Both the position numbers and the translations under genes were made by a program. The notes beneath the pieces were generated by a model, which saw only the letters and a list, made by a program, of their open reading frames with translations, did no database searches and was not told the DNA's origin. A DNA stretch of 13,925 nt from positions 1-13,925 of the forward strand of contig JBMOFW010000066.1 of NCBI GenBank assembly GCA_049318685.1, given 5' to 3'. Shown piece by piece: positions 6,877 through 12,791 of the stretch. Source of the DNA: JAIXWP01 sp049318685. Lineage in GTDB: Bacteria; Bacteroidota; Bacteroidia; Flavobacteriales_D; Sanyastnellaceae. Each line of letters opens with the position of its first letter. Positions within the stretch are counted from its first letter, which is position 1.

Positions 6877-7512
6877 TCAAATAGCGTTCATTTTTTGTAA
6901 GGCATATTTCAATTCAAACACCATCATGGCTGTAGCTCCCCACAATGGTCGACCTTGTACATCGAAGTATGGCACATTTAGTTCGCGCTCAAACTTGGGA
7001 ATGAAGATTTTTTTTTGCTTCAACTGCTGAACAGTAAACAAATTCTCTACGGGTTCGATCAAGATGTCTTTTACTTCTTTAGGGTCGGGGGTAAGGGCTG
7101 TCATGTTCTCAACCCAACCCACATAGGGCTTGACGAGAAAGTGACTTGGCGGAATATAGATGTCTGATAATGCACCGAGCACTTCAATGCGTTCTGAGAT
7201 TAAACCAATTTCTTCTTCCGTTTCACGAAGCGCCGCATCGAGTAAATTTTCGTCGTACTTCTCAAGTTTTCCTCCGGGAAAACTAATTTGACCGCTATGG
7301 GCACCATCGTAGTCCTGTCGTTGAATGAACAGTGTGTGTAGAGAATTCGAATGCATGAAGAGCAGCATCATAACAGCGCTTTCTCGCGGGGGTGGGTCCA
7401 TTTTTCGGGCATCATCGGCAATGGCGCGATTGTACGACATGATCTGCACATGTGCTTCTTCACCCGGTAAAGGCGAAGAAAGCGCACGTTTTATTTGATC
7501 TAAAAGCTCCAT
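6877..7512 (-). CDS. Nudix hydrolase, CoA pyrophosphatase (NudL-like) type
   Basis: This 211-residue cytoplasmic enzyme likely cleaves the pyrophosphate of coenzyme A or acyl-CoA to 3',5'-ADP and phosphopantetheine (family knowledge). The CoA-Nudix signature GQISFPGG (74-81) directly precedes the Nudix box, whose catalytic end is ALRETEEEIGL (95-105), with Glu98, Glu101 and Glu102 as metal ligands. Fourteen residues separate the GG from the RE, as I recall for NudL (E. coli YeaB), where the loop is longer than in the canonical box. The N-terminal LPGEEAH (15-21) also fits Bacteroidota members and supports the first ATG as the start. That start lies inside the end of aat (13-base overlap), so translation may be coupled. 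Substrate preference is inferred, not shown. Confidence 0.9.
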   Translation of the reverse strand: MELLDQIKRALSSPLPGEEAHVQIMSYNRAIADDARKMDPPPRESAVMMLLFMHSNSLHTLFIQRQDYDGAHSGQISFPGGKLEKYDENLLDAALRETEEEIGLISERIEVLGALSDIYIPPSHFLVKPYVGWVENMTALTPDPKEVKDILIEPVENLFTVQQLKQKKIFIPKFERELNVPYFDVQGRPLWGATAMMVFELKYALQKMNAI

Positions 7513-8171
7513 TTGCCTTGTTCAGTGGGGTATTTTAATTCGATTTCCAACAAATCTAAGAATTCTTCGCGTGGAATATCTCTGGCCCCTAGACTTCCCA
7601 AATGATCATTGTATATCTGACAATCAATCAGCTTCCAGCCTTGGCTTTGCAGCTTTTCACATAAAGTGATAAATCCCAATTTCGAACTATTCGGCGCTTT
7701 GGAAAACATACTTTCTCCAAAAAACATATGTCCCAAAGAAATGCCATAGAGCCCACCAACCAATTGGCCATTTTGCCATACCTCAACACTATGGGCTAAT
7801 CCCAACTCATGCAGCTTCGAATAGGCCTTGATCACTTCATCATGTATCCACGTTTGTCCGACGCGTTTACCACTCCGACATCCTTCGACAACGTCTACAA
7901 ATGCCTTATCCATGGTGCAGGTGTAGATATCTCGGTTGCGCACGTTGCGCATGGATTTGGAAATTTTGAGTTCGTTGAGAAAAAGAACGCATCGTGACTT
8001 GGGACTCCACCAGAGAATTTCATCCGGATCATCATACCAAGGGAAGATGCCGTTGGCATAAGCGGTCACTAATCGCCCCTCGCTCAAATCGCCTCCAATG
8101 GCCATGATATCGCTTTCTGATTCCCCATGCGGAGGAAACCAAATTTCATTATCAAGCATATAGATGGGCAT
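7500..8171 (-). CDS. aat: Leucyl/phenylalanyl-tRNA--protein transferase
   Basis: This 223-residue enzyme transfers Leu or Phe from aminoacyl-tRNA to proteins with N-terminal Arg or Lys, making them N-degron substrates for ClpS-ClpAP. The family's hallmarks are present: IWFPP (10-14), IGGDLSEGRLVTAYANGIFP (25-44), WWSP (54-57), FGESMFS (151-157), and LIDCQIYNDHLGSLGA (181-196), with the GNAT-like acyltransferase fold spanning the second half. I start at the ATG at 8171, which gives the usual MPIYMLD opening; a TTG at 8192 would add seven residues. It follows the outer membrane barrel gene by 36 bases and overlaps the Nudix gene by 13. No clpS or clpA lies in the window. Confidence 0.95.
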   Translation of the reverse strand: MPIYMLDNEIWFPPHGESESDIMAIGGDLSEGRLVTAYANGIFPWYDDPDEILWWSPKSRCVLFLNELKISKSMRNVRNRDIYTCTMDKAFVDVVEGCRSGKRVGQTWIHDEVIKAYSKLHELGLAHSVEVWQNGQLVGGLYGISLGHMFFGESMFSKAPNSSKLGFITLCEKLQSQGWKLIDCQIYNDHLGSLGARDIPREEFLDLLEIELKYPTEQGKWSF

Positions 8172-8207
8172 AGACGAAAATTGCAGCGCCAAGTTATTGC
8201 ATTCGGT

Positions 8208-9281
8208 TTAAAACGCTTCACCAACACTTAAATATGGAAGAATATTTTTTCCATTGTAAGCAGCGTCCAGCCGAATAGTCATTCTGTTTTTCTTGTCGAA
8301 AAAATAACGCACTCCCGCACCGGCCGCCCATTTCTGTGTGCGGTTGGCTCCATGCAACAGGTTAAAACCGACCATGGCTGAATGTGCAAATCCGGTAAAT
8401 GCCCAGCGGTCAATCGGTCGATATCGGAATTCGGCTTGGGCGAGGAGCAATTGCTCATCGCGCACCTCACCCTCGTAATATCCGCGCATGCGTTTTTCTC
8501 CACCAATGCCGGGCATCATGAAAAACGGGGTATTGCCCCAAGTCAAATCGGCAAACAATTGCGTTGCGAATGTCCATTTCGAATTAATCGGACTAAAAAA
8601 CCGGTAGTCGGCCCGTAGTCGTTCGTAGAAAAAATCGCTGCCGGTGATCGAAGAGTGTGTTTGAGCTACGCCTTCAAAATAGTGTCCTTTTGTAGAATAG
8701 TACAAATGATCGCGCGAATCAACCAAGAGGATTAGCCCTGGACCGGAGGAAACTCCTCCGATAGCGCCGGATAATTTCCCTTCAATCAATTTTCCATTCG
8801 CAGCGCGATCTTTGAATTGCAGTTCCTCAAACCACCAGCGCGCACCCAAGAAGACATGCGAGTGTATTTTATGTAAATAATTCATTCGTACTCGGGAATA
8901 ACGCGAGTGGTATTTTTCTTTAACGTCTTGCGGATAACGAACGGTTCCGAAAAAATAGTAATGATAATTGCTGTAGGTGGCTTCACCGTAATACTGATGC
9001 TTCCGCTGAGCACTATAGACGTTGAAGGGTAAACTGAATATTTGTTGATTTTTCTGTGTCACCACAAACCCCAATTGCACCTGAGAAATAGGAGTTAGAC
9101 TATCGGCATTCACTCTAAAGTGATAAGACGCTGCAGCACCAATTCCCCAGCCAGTCTCAGGCGTGTAGCCACCAACGGGAAAACCGAGTAAGGGGAGGTC
9201 GCGCCATTTCTCTTGTGCATGTAGCGATGCACTGAAGGTCATGAGCCCAACAAAGAACAGGGAAAATCGAAAAATGGCCAA
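8208..9281 (-). CDS. Omp85-type outer membrane beta-barrel protein (BamA/TamA barrel without POTRA domains)
   Basis: With a TTG start at 9281 the protein is 357 residues and opens with a clean signal peptide (AIFRFSLFFVGLMTFSASLHAQ, 2-23). The rest is alternating aromatic/polar beta-strand sequence up to a C-terminal Phe, as in outer membrane barrels. Omp85 hallmarks are GLILLVDSRDHLYYSTKGHY (182-201) and the loop-6 motif MRGYYEG (265-271), equivalent to the (V/I)RGF/Y lock of BamA. There are no POTRA repeats, so it is a bare barrel and unlikely to be the essential BamA. It may move a lipid or protein, or be a surface protein of the bacterial surface antigen family. Start choice: an ATG at 9344 in frame would add 21 polar residues before the signal peptide, and an exact TAnnTTTG box (9300-9307) lies between the two. 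Confidence 0.82.
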   Translation of the reverse strand: MAIFRFSLFFVGLMTFSASLHAQEKWRDLPLLGFPVGGYTPETGWGIGAAASYHFRVNADSLTPISQVQLGFVVTQKNQQIFSLPFNVYSAQRKHQYYGEATYSNYHYYFFGTVRYPQDVKEKYHSRYSRVRMNYLHKIHSHVFLGARWWFEELQFKDRAANGKLIEGKLSGAIGGVSSGPGLILLVDSRDHLYYSTKGHYFEGVAQTHSSITGSDFFYERLRADYRFFSPINSKWTFATQLFADLTWGNTPFFMMPGIGGEKRMRGYYEGEVRDEQLLLAQAEFRYRPIDRWAFTGFAHSAMVGFNLLHGANRTQKWAAGAGVRYFFDKKNRMTIRLDAAYNGKNILPYLSVGEAF

Positions 9282-9299
9282 TTTTGTTGTGGTATCGCG

Positions 9300-9307
9300 C
9301 AAAAGTA
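9300..9307 (-). promoter_or_regulatory. Putative -7 promoter element (TACTTTTG) for the outer membrane barrel gene
   Basis: The minus strand reads TACTTTTG, an exact TAnnTTTG match. A TGG (one off TTG) lies 19 bases upstream. Transcription would start near 9293, downstream of the ATG at 9344 and 12 or so bases before the TTG at 9281, which is why I favour the TTG start. It could drive the whole run of six genes down to the anti-sigma factor. Confidence 0.5.
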
Positions 9308-9353
9308 AGTGTTCCCATTTTATTTGCCATATTCGCGCCATCATTCACGCCCC

Positions 9354-10061
9354 ATGTGGAAATTACTTAATACCATACAAGGAACACTCATTGCGCTGTG
9401 GACGGGAGTCTGCGCGATTTTGGGGATGTTGCTGTTGTTAGTCACATTTAACAGAAAGTTCGTTATGTGGTTCAGTTCTAGATGGCTATGGAGTCCTGTA
9501 CTTTGTGCCATTGCAGGAGTTCGTGTTCGAGGTCACCACGTCGAGTTGATTGATCAAAAAAACAGCTACATATATGTGGCTAATCATTCATCACTATTTG
9601 ACATTGTAGCGGTATGTCGCGTCAGTCCTGTTTCGATGTTTTATGTAGCTAAAAAGGAGTTGAAAAAATTACCTTTGATGGGACAGTTCATGGCCGCGGT
9701 GGGAATGATTTTTATTGATCGCAAGAATAAAGACAAGGCCATGGAAAGTATGCGCGCTGCCGGAGAAAAGATAAAGTCGGGTAGAAATGTGCTGACATAT
9801 CCAGAAGGAACGCGGTCAAAAGATGGAAATGTACAAGTCTTTCGCCGTGGCTCTTTCATCATTGCTAAAGAAGCGCAAGTAGGCATTGCACCAATTTCAA
9901 TAAAAGGCGCTTTCAAGGTGCTTTCTGCCGGATCCATGGGACTGCGTCCGGGCATCATCGACGTCTATTTTCATGCGCCCATTCAGCCGGATGATTTTCA
10001 TGACATGAGTGTCGAGCAACTTGCGGAACACTGTCGCTCCATCGTGGCATCCAAGATCTAA
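9354..10061 (+). CDS. plsC: 1-acyl-sn-glycerol-3-phosphate acyltransferase
   Basis: This 235-residue membrane-associated enzyme acylates lysophosphatidic acid to phosphatidic acid, a step in phospholipid synthesis at the inner membrane. All four family motifs are visible: NHSSLFD (77-83; catalytic His78 and Asp83), the substrate-binding FIDRKN (120-125), YPEGTRS (149-155) and IAPISIKGAF (178-187) with its proline. The N-terminal 50 residues are hydrophobic, with a membrane segment at about 10-31. The ATG at 9354 is chosen; a GTG at 9309 in frame would give a poor N-terminal extension. It is divergent from the outer membrane barrel gene, and its stop lies two bases from that of the opposing TerB/J-domain gene. 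Similar proteins can acylate related lysophospholipids or ornithine lipids, so substrate is inferred. Confidence 0.94.
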   Translation: MWKLLNTIQGTLIALWTGVCAILGMLLLLVTFNRKFVMWFSSRWLWSPVLCAIAGVRVRGHHVELIDQKNSYIYVANHSSLFDIVAVCRVSPVSMFYVAKKELKKLPLMGQFMAAVGMIFIDRKNKDKAMESMRAAGEKIKSGRNVLTYPEGTRSKDGNVQVFRRGSFIIAKEAQVGIAPISIKGAFKVLSAGSMGLRPGIIDVYFHAPIQPDDFHDMSVEQLAEHCRSIVASKI

Positions 10062-10063
10062 TC

Positions 10064-10828
10064 CTATTTTAGACCTCGCTCTTTCTTCAGTTGTTCGTAG
10101 GCATCTTGAACAGCTCGGAATTTCTCGGCCGCGGCTTTTTCATGAGACTCACCCAATCCACGCACTTTATCAGGGTGATATTTCATAGCCATCTTGCGAT
10201 ATGCCTTTTTAATTTCCTCATCGGTGCAGTTGGATTCAATTTCCAAAATCTTATAGGCACTTGCAGGATCGCGATAGAACATGGCGCGGATCGATTCGTA
10301 GTCCTTGGTTGAAATCCCCATGTGATGCGCTATTTCTTCAATTAAACGCACTTCGTTGGTATCCACATTGCCATCAGCCTTGGCGATTCCAAAGAGATAA
10401 TGGAGCAATTGTAGGCGCATGGGATGCTCCATGTAATAACGAATTTGTTCGCAAACGTCGCGCACGGGAATGTTTTGTTCCAGTAAGGTTTTGAGATACC
10501 CCATATTTTGTGCTGCAGCGGCTTCACCGAATTGACGCTTGTAAAATTCGCGGATGAAATCGAGTTCACTTCTGAGGTGCCGTCCATCTGCTTTCATAAC
10601 GGCTGCAGAGAGAACGATAAGGGCAGAGGCAAAATCACCTGGTTGGGTATGGTGTCTTTGTGATTGAAAGCGGCGATCATTGCGAGGATCATATTGCTTT
10701 CGCCCTTGCGTGGTCGCGGCGCGTCCGGAATCATCAACAATGGCTCCGAAGGCAAATCCTAGCATTCCACCGATTGGTCCGCCAACAGCCCAGCCAAGAG
10801 CGCCACCAATCCATTTTCCAAAACTCAT
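10064..10828 (-). CDS. TerB plus J-domain protein (DjlA-like co-chaperone)
   Basis: This 254-residue protein combines three parts. Residues 1-30 are glycine-rich and hydrophobic (WIGGALGWAVGGPIGGMLGF, 6-25), possibly a membrane-associating segment. Residues about 65-185 form a TerB-like helical domain with the acidic MKADG (78-82) and KADGNVDTNE (150-159) turns typical of it. Residues about 190-254 are a J-domain with the HPD motif (218-220) that stimulates the ATPase of DnaK. The order TerB then J matches DjlA. The ATG at 10828 is preferred to a TTG at 10858, which would crowd the upstream stop. It follows the TPM/Gly-rich gene by 33 bases and is the last gene of the htpG-lemA-TPM run, so a chaperone link is plausible. 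Confidence 0.9.
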   Translation of the reverse strand: MSFGKWIGGALGWAVGGPIGGMLGFAFGAIVDDSGRAATTQGRKQYDPRNDRRFQSQRHHTQPGDFASALIVLSAAVMKADGRHLRSELDFIREFYKRQFGEAAAAQNMGYLKTLLEQNIPVRDVCEQIRYYMEHPMRLQLLHYLFGIAKADGNVDTNEVRLIEEIAHHMGISTKDYESIRAMFYRDPASAYKILEIESNCTDEEIKKAYRKMAMKYHPDKVRGLGESHEKAAAEKFRAVQDAYEQLKKERGLK

Positions 10829-10861
10829 AATATATTTTGATTGACTTAATTGAAACAAATT

Positions 10862-11698
10862 TTACCAATCTCCACCTGCTCCGCCACCACCAAAACCTCC
10901 TCCTCCAAATCCACCGAAGCCACCGCCACCGCCGCTACCTCCGCCGCCAAAGCCTCCCCAGCCGCCGCCTCCGCCGCGATAATAGCCACCACCAGATGGA
11001 TTATACCCACGTGTACTTTGATTGAGTAAGGCCCAAGCAGCCCAAAAAGTAATGTGATTTAACGATGCATAACGCTGTGCTTGACGTGCTTTGAAGAACA
11101 TCAATAATCCAATAAGCACAAGGACTATCAAAACGATGTATCCCGCACCAATGCCTTTTTTGGCGGCATTTTTCTCATTATAATTCTCAAAAGAATACTC
11201 CCCACGCGCCAATTGCATCAACACCGTGGTGGCGTCAGTAATTCCTTTAAAATAATTGTTTTGCTTGAATGCAGGAATCAGTTCATGAGAAACAATTAGA
11301 AAGGCTGTCGCGTCTGGTATGGCACCTTCTAATCCTTCACCAATAGCTATAAAAGTCTCTCCCTTTTCACCGTTGCGCTTAGGTTTTATAAGCAGTACAA
11401 TTCCGTTATCATGGTCTTTTTGTCCGATTCCCCACTGATCTCCCAACTCCGTGGCATAATCCGATTTATCGTAACCACACAAATCGTTGACTATGATGAC
11501 CACAATTTGATTGCTGGTTGCTTTCGAAAATCGAACTAAGCTATCTTCTAAAGCAGCAATTTCATTGGGCTGAAGTATTCCAGCAATGTCATAGACAAGT
11601 TTGTTTTGCTTTTCAGGAAAACAATCACCCACTTTCGCCATGGCTGATTGTCCTATTACAAAGACAAACACCATGAGCAGTGCAATGCGTTGTATCAT
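10862..11698 (-). CDS. TPM-domain membrane protein with glycine-rich tail (YgcG-like)
   Basis: This 278-residue exported protein has a signal peptide at about 1-21 (IALLMVFVFVIGQSAMA). A TPM domain (formerly DUF477) spans about 32-165, including VYDIAGILQPNEIAALEDSL (35-54) and GIVLLIKP (99-106). One membrane segment lies at about 184-202, and the tail (230-278) is almost all Gly with aromatic spacers, ending in GGDW. The TPM domain would face the periplasm and the Gly-rich tail the cytoplasm. Some TPM proteins are reported as phosphatases, but activity here is unproven. The start overlaps the stop of the upstream TPM gene (ATGA), and the TerB/J-domain gene follows. The Gly-rich tail is common in this family, so its presence is not an artefact. 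Confidence 0.88.
   Translation of the reverse strand: MIQRIALLMVFVFVIGQSAMAKVGDCFPEKQNKLVYDIAGILQPNEIAALEDSLVRFSKATSNQIVVIIVNDLCGYDKSDYATELGDQWGIGQKDHDNGIVLLIKPKRNGEKGETFIAIGEGLEGAIPDATAFLIVSHELIPAFKQNNYFKGITDATTVLMQLARGEYSFENYNEKNAAKKGIGAGYIVLIVLVLIGLLMFFKARQAQRYASLNHITFWAAWALLNQSTRGYNPSGGGYYRGGGGGWGGFGGGGSGGGGGFGGFGGGGFGGGGAGGDW
10865..10993 (-). repeat. Low-complexity glycine-codon tract
   Basis: This stretch is nearly pure GGN codons interrupted by Phe, Tyr, Trp, Ser, Ala and Arg codons. It encodes residues 236-278 of the TPM protein. It is irregular rather than a perfect tandem array, and it is the most GC-rich patch of the window. It is the place where slippage or assembly errors would be most likely. 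Confidence 0.8.
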
Positions 11699-12141
11699 GT
11701 GTGAGGATGTTTAAAAGTAACCGAGTTTGGCAATTCATTGGCATCATCCTGTTGTCGTGGAAAATAAGTCTTGAGTGCATATCCAGCATGCAATAAGCCT
11801 TGACAAATGCCTTGTTCGATTTCCCCTTTCCGCAGATGATCAATGACCAATGCTTTGGTTTCTTCCCAAAAACTAGGTCCTACTTTTTGATGAATTCCTT
11901 CATCACCTACAATGGCAAACTTTCGATCAACTACGGATAAATAAAACAGTACACCATTGCGGTCTTTGGTTTCGTGCATTTTCAAATCTCCAAAGATGAA
12001 AAAAGCGCGATCCACAGGGTCAATTTCACACGTGTCTTCTACATGCACCCGAATTTCTCCGGAGGTCAGTTTTTCCGCATCAGCGATAGTGTTTTCTATC
12101 GCCGTGCGGATGTGTTCGTCAATGATGTCGAATGCTCTCAA
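11695..12141 (-). CDS. Cytoplasmic single TPM-domain protein
   Basis: This 148-residue protein is essentially one TPM domain with no signal peptide or membrane segment. Key stretches are AEKLTSGEIRVHVED (22-36), the conserved RNGVLFYLSVVDRKFAIVGD (61-80) and EGIHQKVGPSFWEE (81-94). A polar tail of about 20 residues follows. Since the next gene's TPM domain is exported, the operon has one TPM domain on each side of the membrane, if the signal-peptide reading is right. The gene starts 12 bases after lemA and ends overlapping the next start by 4 bases (ATGA), so these three are surely co-transcribed. The biochemical function is unknown. Confidence 0.88.
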   Translation of the reverse strand: MRAFDIIDEHIRTAIENTIADAEKLTSGEIRVHVEDTCEIDPVDRAFFIFGDLKMHETKDRNGVLFYLSVVDRKFAIVGDEGIHQKVGPSFWEETKALVIDHLRKGEIEQGICQGLLHAGYALKTYFPRQQDDANELPNSVTFKHPHT

Positions 12142-12153
12142 TGTTCGACGGGA

Positions 12154-12744
12154 TTATTTCTTAGAAAAATCTACAGAAGGTGCTTTATCTGAACCGGCTT
12201 CAGCTTCGAACATGTCACGCTTCTTGAAATCATCTGAATCTGATGCCACAAAAGACAATGCTTTGCTCTTCCAGAATCCGCGGATGTATGTATTGAACTC
12301 TTGTACAGATTCATTGTAATCACTACGCGATTTTTTCACACGGTTTTCGGTGCCTTCCAGGGAAGCCTGAAGCATGCCGAAGTTTTCAGTCGAACGAATC
12401 TCTGGATAGCGCTCGAAAATCAAACCAATCGAGCGATTCAACGTGGCGGCGTGTTGTTCCAATTCACCGGGATTGGTGGCTTGAGTGATGCCTGCACGGG
12501 CGTTGGTAACAGCAGTCAAGATGTCTTTTTCATTTTCTGCAGCACCTTTTACAGTGGCCACCAAGTTGGGAATGAGCTCTGCGCGACGTTGGTATTCACT
12601 TTGAACGTCAGCCCAAGCGCGATTAACGCCTTCTTGACGGGTTACGGCCCCGTCGTAAACACTGGTGCCATAGAAGTAAAACATGGCAAAACCACCTACG
12701 ATGAGGAGTAAGAGAATGCCTACTGAAAGGACTACATTTTTCAT
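12154..12744 (-). CDS. lemA: LemA family membrane protein
   Basis: This 196-residue protein has one N-terminal membrane segment (about 5-25) followed by a long, mostly helical, coiled-coil-like domain. LemA signatures are clear: VNRAWADVQSEYQRRAELIP (40-59), NLVATVKGAAENEKD (60-74) and IFERYPEIRS (109-118). A charged, acidic tail (about 170-196) is likely unstructured. LemA proteins are widespread, their role is poorly known, and their genes commonly sit beside TPM-domain genes, as here. It lies 47 bases after htpG. The 47-base gap holds an A-run on the coding strand but no hairpin and no TAnnTTTG match, so it may be read from the htpG promoter outside the window. Confidence 0.95.
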   Translation of the reverse strand: MKNVVLSVGILLLLIVGGFAMFYFYGTSVYDGAVTRQEGVNRAWADVQSEYQRRAELIPNLVATVKGAAENEKDILTAVTNARAGITQATNPGELEQHAATLNRSIGLIFERYPEIRSTENFGMLQASLEGTENRVKKSRSDYNESVQEFNTYIRGFWKSKALSFVASDSDDFKKRDMFEAEAGSDKAPSVDFSKK

Positions 12745-12791
12745 TTTGAGTTGTTTTCTATTGTAGAGTAAATATGATGTTTTTTTTTGAA

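Noticed and set aside
8279..8618. Open frames on both strands inside the outer membrane barrel gene
   Set aside because: They overlap strongly supported barrel coding sequence, lack plausible starts and match no family.
9309..9353. GTG-initiated extension of plsC
   Set aside because: The added residues are Pro/His/Arg-rich and precede the natural hydrophobic N-terminus; the ATG at 9354 fits the family better.
10865..10993. GC-rich repetitive stretch considered as a CRISPR or tandem repeat array
   Set aside because: It is a run of glycine codons inside a TPM-protein gene, with no regular unit or spacers.
12745..12791. A-run between htpG and lemA considered as a terminator
   Set aside because: On the transcribed strand it reads as A rather than T and has no preceding hairpin.
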